Positions 1 to 5,037 of a stretch of 5,037 bases of DNA are shown piece by piece; the stretch's first letter is position 1, and every line of letters starts with the position of its first letter. The stretch is taken from contig CAJUQJ010000092.1 of the NCBI GenBank assembly GCA_910588215.1, forward strand, positions 1 through 5,037. Direction: 5' to 3'. Below the pieces are notes generated by a model. That model ran no database searches and was not told the DNA's origin. It saw only the letters and a list, made by a program, of their open reading frames with translations. The DNA comes from an uncultured Lachnospiraceae bacterium. Its GTDB lineage: Bacteria > Bacillota > Clostridia > Lachnospirales > Lachnospiraceae. The position numbers and the translations under genes are program-made.

Positions 1-126
1 CAGCCAATATTTATTCAGGCAATGTTCGGTAATTTGTGCTGGGAAAGTTGAGTTAGAAAATATTGAAATTTGTGAATATTGCTTAAGTAAGAATCTCCGG
101 TATAAAAGAAATAAGTAATATTTACT
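1..126 (+). other. AT-rich gene-free stretch, possible CRISPR leader
   Basis: This stretch precedes the solitary CRISPR repeat and is AT-rich without a credible reading frame. In type I-C arrays the leader lies on the 5' side of a repeat written in the GTCGC...ATTGAAAT orientation, so this is where a leader would sit. No second repeat is present in it, so nothing upstream inside the window belongs to an array. Leader function is inferred from position only. The minus-strand reading frame across this area is spurious: it reads the repeat itself, giving the peptide ISIHAPARGAT that is a known artefact of translating such repeats. Confidence 0.25.
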
Positions 127-158
127 GTCGCTCCCCTCGCGGGAGCGTGGATTGAAAT
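127..158 (+). CRISPR. Solitary type I-C-like CRISPR repeat (32 nt)
   Basis: The 32-base unit begins GTCGCTCCCC and ends GTGGATTGAAAT, which matches the consensus pattern of type I-C (Dvulg) repeats. It contains a 7-bp perfect stem, CGCTCCC (129-135) with GGGAGCG (141-147), around a 5-base loop. Only one clear copy exists: no match is found one repeat-plus-spacer length (65-67 bases) before or after. No cas gene is in the window. It could be a remnant of a collapsed array, a seeded single repeat, or a one-repeat end with a diverged terminal repeat near 187-220. The identity as a CRISPR-type repeat is firm; activity is doubtful. Confidence 0.8.
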
Positions 159-370
159 AGTAAATTCTCTGACGCAGCACGTTTTTGTCAGGCCATTTCC
201 CCGGGAGCATAACTCGTAATCATATTGATAAAAGCTCGATGATAGAACAGAGCGAGTATCTAATTTGTTACTAACAAAGCATTTCAGTTGCTGGCATATA
301 TATGAGATGATTTTATCAGAAACATAGCGATATGGTTTTCTCTCAAAGATTGTTTTAAACAACATCAATA
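159..370. other. Gene-free stretch after the CRISPR repeat
   Basis: About 34 bases after the repeat (159-192) would be the size of a type I-C spacer. A weak echo of the repeat follows at 187-220: GTC, then CGGGAGC at 202-208, then a tail ending GTAAT. The spacing is 62 rather than 65-67 bases and about half of the tail positions differ, so a degenerate terminal repeat is only a possibility. From 221 to 370 I see no gene, RNA or repeat. Confidence 0.3.
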
Positions 371-381
371 TATGCTATACT
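371..381 (+). promoter_or_regulatory. Extended -10 promoter ahead of the pseudogene
   Basis: The sequence ATGCTATACT contains a TGnTATACT extended -10 element: TG at 373-374 and TATACT at 376-381. The -35 region at 17-base spacing (353-358, TTTTAA) is poor, as is common with extended -10 promoters. Transcription would start near 388, about 30-40 bases before the likely original start of the decayed gene that follows. It is probably that gene's former promoter and could still feed transcription into the reductase gene. Confidence 0.35.
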
Positions 382-422
382 GTCACTAATGGATTACACA
401 TATTGATAAATTAATCTTAAGG

Positions 423-933
423 AAAAGGGATTTTCCGATTGGTATCGAGAATTTTAAAGAACTGAGGAAAGGTAAAATTCTTTACGTGATACAGGAAGTT
501 TGGTAAGACTTTAAATATGGACATGCAGATATACTTTTTTGAGTTTGGCTGTGATGAGGAGCTTTTTGCAGGACTTTTGAGTGAGGAGGAAAGAGAACTG
601 TGTAACAGGCATATGGGGAAGTATCCTGTGAGCTTTGTCTATTTGAAGGAAGTGACGGGAAGCATTTGCAAGAAGAGAAAAGAATGTTGCGCAAAATCAG
701 TGGAAAAGAAATCTGGCGATTTTAATTTATCCTGCAGCGCGAAAAGCTGATAGAGATTGAACGCTAACAGTATTAAGCTCTGGTGCGTGTAAACGAATGC
801 ATTGCGGCAGATTAGGGACAGAAAGTACGAGGAAACACTTGTCAGGAACGGTATGAAGATTAGTTTCAATTACGGGATTACGTGTTATAAAGAGCGCTGT
901 CGAGTGGTCTGCGGAAAGGAGAAGGGCATATGA
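423..933 (+). pseudogene. Decayed AAA-ATPase-like / PD-(D/E)XK family gene, internally deleted
   Basis: Several pieces in shifting frames match the family with an N-terminal AAA-ATPase-like domain (PF09820) and a C-terminal PD-(D/E)XK nuclease-like domain (PF08011). Bases 432-488 read FPIGIENFKELRKGK...YV, the family's N-terminus. Bases 493-660 read RKFGKTLNM (the end of the Walker A region), then YFFEFGCDEELFAGL and HMGKYPV. Bases 672-719 give EEKRMLRKISGKEI. Bases 718-757 give DFNL then, one frame over, PAARKADRD, like the start of the nuclease core. Bases 799-930 give ALRQIRDRKYEETL and NYGITCYKERCRVV, the family's C-terminus, ending at TGA 931-933. Intact members exceed 500 residues; about 170 codons remain. 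About 20 residues are lost near 488-493 and several hundred near 705-720. No start codon is left; AGG at 420-422 sits where ATG would be expected. The family's role is not settled. Calls rest on recalled family motifs, not a search. Confidence 0.75.
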
Positions 934-2072
934 GGTACAGAGAACTTGGAAAGACCGGCCTGATGGTCAGCGAGATCGGACTGGGCGGGGAGTGGCTGGA
1001 GCGTCACAATACGGAGGAAGTAAGGGACATTATCGAGACCTGTGAAAAGGAAGGAATCAACATTCTGGACTGCTGGATGTCGGAACCTAACGTTCGCTCG
1101 AATATTGGTCTGGCCATTAAAGGACGGCGGGAGAAATGGCTCATCCAGGGCCATATCGGCTCAACCTGGGAGAACGGGCAGTATGTGAGGACGAGGGATA
1201 TGGCGAAAGTAAAGCCTGCCTTTGAGGATTTGCTGACGAGGCTGCAGACGGATTACATAGATTTGGGGATGATCCACTTTATCGATACAACGGAGGAGTT
1301 CGACAGGGTCATCGGTGGGGAATTCATGGAGTATGTGCGGCAGTTGAAGAGAGACGGTGTGATCCGGCATATCGGTATGAGTACTCACAATCCGGAGACA
1401 GCGAAGCTGGCGGCTTGTCAGGGCGAGATCGAGATGATCTTATTCAGTGTTAATCCGGCCTTTGATATGCTGCCGCCGATCACGAATATAGACGATTATT
1501 TCGCAGAGAGTTTTGATGAGCATCTGGGTGGTATTGCACCGGAGCGGGAGGAGTTGTATAAGCTGTGTGAACAGAATGGTGTGGGAATTACCGTGATGAA
1601 GGGGTATGCCGGCGGTCGCCTGTTTGATGCACACAGATCGCCGTTCGGAGTTGCCCTGACGCCGGTGCAGTGTCTGCACTATTCTCTGACAAGGCCGGCA
1701 GTCGCGGCGGTAATGGTAGGTTATGATACACCACAGCATGTGTATGAGGCGACAGCTTACGAGACAGCGTCGGAGGAGGAGAAGGACTACGCCAGCGTTC
1801 TGGCATTGGCCCCGCGTCATGCCTTTTCCACAGGACAGTGTACATACTGTGGGCACTGTGCGCCGTGTCCGGCAAAGATTGATATTGCCATGGTAAACAA
1901 ACTGTATGATCTGGCCACGATGCAGGAGGATGTGCCGGGAACGGTCCGGGCACATTATGCGCAGCTTGAGGCGAACGCGTCGGATTGTATCGGCTGTAAG
2001 ACTTGTGAAGGCAGATGTCCGTTCCATGTGCCAATCGCGGAGCGGATGCAGAAGACGAGAGAGCTGCTGTAA
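930..2072 (+). CDS. Aldo/keto reductase-fold protein with two C-terminal [4Fe-4S] motifs
   Basis: This 380-residue protein has the aldo/keto reductase TIM-barrel layout: an MRYRELGKTGLMVSEIGLGG start, the RLQTDYIDLGMIHF strand (104-117), GVIRHIGMSTHN (143-154), and VGITVMKGYAGG (218-229). The C-terminus carries CxxCxxCxxCP (C304, C307, C310, C313) and CxxCxxCxxxCP (C353, C356, C359, C363), as in the ferredoxin-like tail of COG1453 oxidoreductases. Of the classical tetrad, Asp47 and His116 are present, but the Tyr position falls on Glu52 and the Lys position on His75. The usual reductase chemistry is therefore doubtful; electron transfer through the clusters is an inference. It is probably cytoplasmic, as no signal peptide is visible. 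AGGAG at 917-921 lies 8 bases before the ATG. The start overlaps the pseudogene stop as ATGA, so the ribosome site sits inside dead coding sequence. No terminator is obvious downstream. Substrate unknown. Confidence 0.93.
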   Translation: MRYRELGKTGLMVSEIGLGGEWLERHNTEEVRDIIETCEKEGINILDCWMSEPNVRSNIGLAIKGRREKWLIQGHIGSTWENGQYVRTRDMAKVKPAFEDLLTRLQTDYIDLGMIHFIDTTEEFDRVIGGEFMEYVRQLKRDGVIRHIGMSTHNPETAKLAACQGEIEMILFSVNPAFDMLPPITNIDDYFAESFDEHLGGIAPEREELYKLCEQNGVGITVMKGYAGGRLFDAHRSPFGVALTPVQCLHYSLTRPAVAAVMVGYDTPQHVYEATAYETASEEEKDYASVLALAPRHAFSTGQCTYCGHCAPCPAKIDIAMVNKLYDLATMQEDVPGTVRAHYAQLEANASDCIGCKTCEGRCPFHVPIAERMQKTRELL

Positions 2073-2222
2073 GAATTACGGTGCAATGGATACGGAAGGT
2101 TGTAACCGTAAAGCTTATTGGTCGGATACCCGGCAGCAGGGGGCAGGACATCGTGTATAGTAATGAATTCTTATAAGCCGATACGAATTAAGAATGATTT
2201 TATAGTCTGCGTCTTGAAAATA

Positions 2223-2231
2223 TGATATACT
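2223..2231 (+). promoter_or_regulatory. Extended -10 promoter of the S1-domain gene
   Basis: TGATATACT is a good extended -10 element: TG at 2223-2224 and TATACT at 2226-2231. The -35 at normal spacing (2203-2208, TAGTCT) is weak. TTGAAA at 2214-2219 is too close to serve as its -35. The predicted start near 2238 would leave an untranslated leader of about 70 bases. This suggests the S1 gene is transcribed separately from the reductase gene. Confidence 0.45.
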
Positions 2232-2308
2232 GAGTGAGTCGTACGAGCTTTTGGCAGTTTTATGAGCGCTTGACAGGAACAAAATAAGAATTATGGGGGA
2301 CAGAAATT

Positions 2309-3214
2309 ATGGAAGAGACAATGAAGGACTATGAAAAAGAACTGGAGGCATCCTTCCGCACCATTCAGGAGGGAGATGTGATCAAGGGCACCGTGATTGG
2401 TGTGAATGAGGAAGAAGTGACTTTGGATCTCAAGTACTACACCCAGGGAATCATCAAGGCCACCGATATGAGTAATGATCCCGCCTTTTCCGTGATGACG
2501 GACGTGCATGAGGGAGATGTGATCGAAGCTTCGGTGGTGAAGATGGATGACGGGCAGGGCAATATCCTGCTTTCCAGGAAGGAAGCTAACGAGGTGCTCG
2601 CATGGGATGTGCTCACGGGTTATCTGGAGGAGAAGAAGGCTGTCACGGTTAAGGTCAATGAAGTCGTAAATGCGGGCGTGGTTGCTTATCTGGAAGGTAT
2701 CCGCGGTTTTATACCGGCTTCTCACCTTGCACTTTCCTATGTGGAGAACCTGGATGAATATAAGGGAAAGATGCTGGAAGTCAGAGTCATAACGGTGGAT
2801 CAGGAGAAAGAGAAACTGGTCATGTCAGCAAGAGAGATTCTGCGGGAGAAGGAAAAAGAGGCGCACGATCATAAGGTAGCCATGATCGTTCCGGGTACGG
2901 TGATGGAAGGAACGGTAGAAAGCCTGCAGCCCTACGGTGCATTTGTAGATCTGAAAGATGGGCTGAGCGGTCTGGTACATATTTCCCAGATCAGCCAGAG
3001 AAGAATTAAGAAGCCTTCCGAGGTTCTTAAGGTCGGTGATAAAGTTAAGGTCAAGATCCTGAACACAAACGATGGCAAGATCTCCCTGAGCATGAAGGCT
3101 TTGGAGGAAATGCAGGTAGATGAAGTAGAGAAGGTTGACGTGAAGCAATACGGAAACAGTGAGAGCCTGGGAACAAGCCTGGGAGATCTGTTTGCGAAGC
3201 TGAATATCAAGTAG
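2309..3214 (+). CDS. S1 RNA-binding domain protein with three S1 domains (short ribosomal S1-like)
   Basis: The 301-residue protein holds three consecutive S1 (OB-fold) domains. Domain 1 spans about 20-91 (EGDVIKGTVIGVNEEEVTLDL through GNILLSRKEA). Domain 2 spans about 107-175 (VNAGVVAYLEGIRGFIPASHL). Domain 3 spans about 195-264 and is the most canonical (PYGAFVDLKDGLSGLVHISQIS, then KVGDKVKVKIL and GKISLSMKAL). A charged stretch and a short tail ending LGDLFAKLNIK follow. Such proteins bind single-stranded RNA, and Firmicutes homologs are often labelled ribosomal protein S1. This one is shorter than the six-domain E. coli S1, so a general RNA-binding or translation role is safer than a firm rpsA call. 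GGGGGA at 2295-2300 lies 8 bases before the ATG and supports this start; a second in-frame ATG lies four codons later. It has its own promoter and ends before a long hairpin. Confidence 0.9.
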   Translation: MEETMKDYEKELEASFRTIQEGDVIKGTVIGVNEEEVTLDLKYYTQGIIKATDMSNDPAFSVMTDVHEGDVIEASVVKMDDGQGNILLSRKEANEVLAWDVLTGYLEEKKAVTVKVNEVVNAGVVAYLEGIRGFIPASHLALSYVENLDEYKGKMLEVRVITVDQEKEKLVMSAREILREKEKEAHDHKVAMIVPGTVMEGTVESLQPYGAFVDLKDGLSGLVHISQISQRRIKKPSEVLKVGDKVKVKILNTNDGKISLSMKALEEMQVDEVEKVDVKQYGNSESLGTSLGDLFAKLNIK

Positions 3215-3236
3215 ACAGATATTGAATTGGACGTAT

Positions 3237-3270
3237 GGGCTGCTGTAAAACTATCGTTTTGCGGCGGCCC
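3237..3270. terminator. Long hairpin between convergent genes, probable terminator
   Basis: A 15-base arm GGGCTGCTGTAAAAC (3237-3251) and a 15-base arm GTTTTGCGGCGGCCC (3256-3270) pair across a TATC loop. Twelve Watson-Crick and three G-U pairs form in the plus-strand transcript. It lies 22 bases after the S1 stop and 49 bases from the convergent ATPase stop, the usual place for a shared terminator. No T-run follows on either strand, so efficiency as an intrinsic terminator is uncertain. In the minus-strand transcript the three wobble positions become A-C mismatches, so the structure favours the S1 direction. Confidence 0.55.
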
Positions 3271-3319
3271 AAGCTTATATCTACGATATGATAAGGTCGG
3301 AAGATGATCTGCAAGCGCT

Positions 3320-4063
3320 TCACTCACCGATAAGACGTCGCAGAATCTGGTCTCGATTCTCAATAAACATCTTCGTGATCTGGTAGCTGTCAGTCTCCTC
3401 ATAGGTGCATGGATGCACCAGGCCATCGTCAAAGGTCAGAATCAGGGCATCCGGGATACTCAGCAGAATCGGGGAATGGCTGACAATGATGAACTGGGAA
3501 CCATTCTTGGCACAATTATAGATTTCCATCAGCAGTGTCAGCTGGCGTTGGGGAGAAAGGGCGGCTTCCGGCTCGTCTAAGATGTAGATGCCGTCCGGGT
3601 TTAGCCGCTTCTGTGCAAGGGCAAGGAAACTTTCACCGTGAGATTTTTCGTGATAATGCTCGGAGGGATGGAGTCGGTCGGCGTAGTCCTCTTCCTTTGT
3701 AGCCACATTATAGAAACTCTCCGCCCGTAGGAAGTAGCCGCTTCGCGCCGGGCGGTATCCCTTCGATATGGTGATGGCTTCATACAAGTTTGAGTGGGAA
3801 TCGTAGGTAGAGAAGCTATAGTTTCTCGTGCCGCCCTCCGGGTTAAAGCCGTAGGCGACGGCGATCGCTTCTAACAGTGTGGACTTCCCGCTGCCGTTCT
3901 CACCGACGAAGAAGGTGATGGGCCGGGTGAGTTCCAGCGTACTTAGTTTGTGGAGCGCAGGGATGCTCCTTAAGTAGCTTTGTTTTTCTATTTTGTTCCA
4001 GTCAATGGCGATCTGTCGGATGAATTGGTTGTTCAAGGTTGTGTCGTGCCTTTCTGTTAGCAT
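3320..4063 (-). CDS. Stand-alone ABC-type AAA ATPase (COG3910-like)
   Basis: The protein has the nucleotide-binding core of a small ABC-type ATPase. Counting from the longest reading frame (ATG at 4114, 264 residues), Walker A is GENGSGKST (71-79). It is followed by the family block VAYGFNPEGGTRNYSFSTYD and then FLRAESFYNVATKE. A signature-like SHGES lies at 158-162, Walker B IYILDEPE at 176-183, the D-loop AALSPQRQ just after, and the switch His in VSHSP at 213. No transmembrane segment is present, so this is not a transporter subunit by itself; related proteins are soluble ATPases of unknown role. Start choice is open. ATG 4114 sits at a predicted transcription start and has no ribosome site. 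ATG 4063 (247 residues) is used here. TTG 4036 gives a family-like MNNQFIRQI start with AGAAAGG 12 bases upstream. It is convergent with the S1 gene, separated by the hairpin. Confidence 0.88.
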   Translation of the reverse strand: MLTERHDTTLNNQFIRQIAIDWNKIEKQSYLRSIPALHKLSTLELTRPITFFVGENGSGKSTLLEAIAVAYGFNPEGGTRNYSFSTYDSHSNLYEAITISKGYRPARSGYFLRAESFYNVATKEEDYADRLHPSEHYHEKSHGESFLALAQKRLNPDGIYILDEPEAALSPQRQLTLLMEIYNCAKNGSQFIIVSHSPILLSIPDALILTFDDGLVHPCTYEETDSYQITKMFIENRDQILRRLIGE

Positions 4064-4120
4064 ATTGGATTGACATGCTGCCCTATGATGCAGTCGGAGC
4101 CGGAAGTAGTGCATGATAAT

Positions 4121-4129
4121 ATTGTAACA
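4121..4129 (-). promoter_or_regulatory. Extended -10 promoter of the ATPase gene
   Basis: On the minus strand this reads TGTTACAAT, a TGn extended -10 followed by TACAAT. The -35 at 17-base spacing is poor. Transcription would begin close to 4114, which argues against the longest reading frame's ATG at 4114 and favours a start at 4063 or 4036 with an untranslated leader of about 50-80 bases. Confidence 0.4.
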
Positions 4130-4313
4130 CAGGCTGGTCCTGTAGAGGAAAGAATTTTTGCCCTATGTAAAAGTGCGTGATGATTATCATGAGCTTGTTT
4201 TGCAGGTTCGTAAGGAAGATTGGATCGGTATGCTAGTGTACTGACTTGGGTAATCATTCACGGTGGCCTGCACGTCGCTGTAGGGTATCCGAACGATAGC
4301 TTTACGGTTTCAG
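4130..4313. other. Intergenic region with no assigned gene
   Basis: This is the left part of the 355-base gap between the divergent ATPase and LysR-type genes. On the plus strand two overlapping open stretches look faintly protein-like. One starts at ATG 4085 and ends at TGA 4178-4180 (MMQSEPEVVHDNIVTQ..., 31 codons). The other is open from 4146 to TGA 4242-4244 and ends KVRDDYHELVLQVRKEDW plus a few residues. Neither has a ribosome site and I recognise neither. They could be two frames of one dead gene or chance. From 4245 to 4313 I see nothing. Confidence 0.2.
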
Positions 4314-4357
4314 GCATCCAGCCACTTGCCGAAAGCAACTTAAAATGGGTTGGATGC
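4314..4357. repeat. Imperfect inverted repeat upstream of the LysR-type gene
   Basis: GCATCCAGCC (4314-4323) and GGTTGGATGC (4348-4357) form a 10-bp stem with one G-U pair around a 24-base loop. No T-run follows. It abuts the next inverted repeat directly. It may be part of a regulatory region or a mobile-repeat remnant; function is not visible. Confidence 0.4.
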
Positions 4358-4394
4358 GTTACAGTTTGCGGCCTGTTAAGCTGTGAACTGTAAC
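4358..4394. repeat. Perfect 9-bp inverted repeat, candidate operator
   Basis: GTTACAGTT (4358-4366) and AACTGTAAC (4386-4394) are exact reverse complements separated by 19 bases. The element lies 76-112 bases before the LysR-type start codon. LysR-type regulators bind dyads, usually with a T-N11-A core, and commonly regulate themselves, so an operator role is plausible. The arm separation is wider than a classic T-N11-A site, and a small interspersed repeat is an equal alternative. Confidence 0.4.
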
Positions 4395-4469
4395 AGACTT
4401 GAGTGAAAAGTATCAGAATAATGATATAGAAGTAAAAGGTGCAGGCGCGTAATCTGCGGAGGAGTCAGA

Positions 4470-5003
4470 ATGGATACAAAGGATCTGAGAGCGTTTTTGC
4501 GGGTATACGAGGAGAAGAGTGTCAATAAGGCGGCGAAGCAGCTTTTTATTACGCCGCAGGGTTTAAGCAGGGTGATCCATAATCTGGAGACAGATCTGGG
4601 CACCACTTTGTTTATGCGCACACCGAGTGGAATGCTGCCGACGGACAGTGGCGTATATCTGTATGAGAACAGCCGTACGCTGCTGCAGGAGCTGGATGCG
4701 CTGGAGACCGGGATCCGGCGGTTTCAGAATCAGGGCAGCAGGATGGAGATCGGGTTTTCCTGTGGAGTGTTGAATGTGTTTCCGCTGCAGAAGCTGGAAG
4801 CGTATAAGCAGCAATGTCCGGCGCTGGTGATTCAGTGGGAGGAGGCCTCGAATCAGGAAGTGATTGACAAAGTGCTGAAAAGAGAACTGGATGTCGGGTT
4901 CGTGATCGGGCAGATGGGCAGCCGGGAACTTTGGGGGAAGGAATTGTTTCACATCCAGCTGTCCGTGTTAGTCTACGAGGGGCAGCCGAAGGACTTCAAG
5001 TAA
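4470..5003 (+). CDS. LysR-type transcriptional regulator, C-terminally truncated
   Basis: The 177-residue product starts with a typical LysR winged helix-turn-helix (about 1-62): FLRVYEEKSVNKAAKQLFIT, then SRVIHNLE and GTTLFMRT, ending LPTDSG. A linker helix follows (about 63-88), then the first half of the effector-binding fold from MEIGF at 92, with DVGFVIGQM in the usual place near 141-149. The family is normally about 290-300 residues; this one meets TAA at 5001-5003 right after LVYEGQPKDFK, in the middle of the effector domain. Frameshift, deletion or insertion could explain this; the 34 bases that remain in the window do not show an obvious continuation. GGAGGAG at 4458-4464 gives a strong ribosome site and fixes the start. 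If expressed it could bind DNA but would lack a full effector site. It points out of the window, so its target genes are unseen. Confidence 0.85.
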   Translation: MDTKDLRAFLRVYEEKSVNKAAKQLFITPQGLSRVIHNLETDLGTTLFMRTPSGMLPTDSGVYLYENSRTLLQELDALETGIRRFQNQGSRMEIGFSCGVLNVFPLQKLEAYKQQCPALVIQWEEASNQEVIDKVLKRELDVGFVIGQMGSRELWGKELFHIQLSVLVYEGQPKDFK

Positions 5004-5037
5004 CACGTCAGCGGGCGCCCCAATTCTTCGGACTTCT

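Noticed and set aside
61..69. TATTGAAAT resembling the end of a second CRISPR repeat
   Set aside because: Only the last eight bases match and the distance to the real repeat (57 bases) does not fit a 33-35 base spacer.
15..368. 117-codon minus-strand reading frame
   Set aside because: It reads through the CRISPR repeat (peptide ISIHAPARGAT, a known artefact) and has no recognisable domain; the region is AT-rich and non-coding.
517..750. 77-residue plus-strand hypothetical protein
   Set aside because: The family match continues upstream of its ATG (FGKTL before M) and resumes in other frames after it, so it is a fragment of the decayed gene.
127..933. CRISPR repeat plus AAA/nuclease-like gene as a linked defence system
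   Set aside because: The repeat is solitary, the gene is dead, and no shared structure or cas gene ties them together; proximity alone is not evidence.
2094..2113. TACGG...CCGTA dyad after the reductase-like gene as a terminator
   Set aside because: The stem is only 5 bp with no T-run.
1440..2151. Long minus-strand reading frames opposite the reductase-like gene
   Set aside because: They are antisense shadows of a well-supported gene, have no ribosome sites and show no known motifs.
2270..2275. Perfect TTGACA as a -35 for the S1 gene
   Set aside because: The only possible -10 (TTATGG, 2291-2296) is weak, has a 15-base spacer and overlaps the ribosome binding site.
4399..4430. TTGAGT with TATAGA as the promoter of the LysR-type gene
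   Set aside because: The spacer is 20 bases, and -10 candidates at normal spacing match poorly, so no promoter is called.

Overview
The window looks like chromosome from a Gram-positive anaerobe of the class Clostridia, most likely Lachnospiraceae. This rests on protein character (a cluster-bearing aldo/keto reductase-like protein, a short S1-domain protein, a small ABC-type ATPase), strong purine-rich ribosome binding sites and extended -10 promoters. No taxonomic search was possible, so genus is not assigned.

Layout. Bases 1-420 contain no gene. They hold one solitary type I-C-like CRISPR repeat (127-158), with no second clear copy and no cas gene in the window. Bases about 423-933 are a badly decayed relative of the AAA-ATPase-like/PD-(D/E)XK proteins (PF09820 plus PF08011 type): the N-terminal and C-terminal ends are both recognisable, but the middle is deleted and the frame shifts several times. 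Its last codons overlap the start of an intact gene (930-2072) for an aldo/keto reductase-fold protein with two C-terminal [4Fe-4S] motifs, in which the usual catalytic Tyr and Lys are replaced. After a 236-base gap with an extended -10 promoter comes a three-domain S1 RNA-binding protein (2309-3214). A long hairpin (3237-3270) separates it from a convergent gene on the minus strand, a stand-alone ABC-type ATPase (3320-4063 or slightly longer). A 355-base region with two adjacent inverted repeats leads to a LysR-type regulator (4470-5003) that stops about 120 residues short of the family length.

How the genes work together. There is little sign of one pathway. The reductase-like gene and the S1 gene each appear to be single transcription units, the ATPase is convergent, and the regulator points out of the window, so its target is not visible. 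The CRISPR repeat and the dead nuclease-like gene mark the left end as decayed accessory DNA. I did not find a convincing new multi-gene system. The most unusual intact gene is the reductase-like protein with a non-canonical active site.
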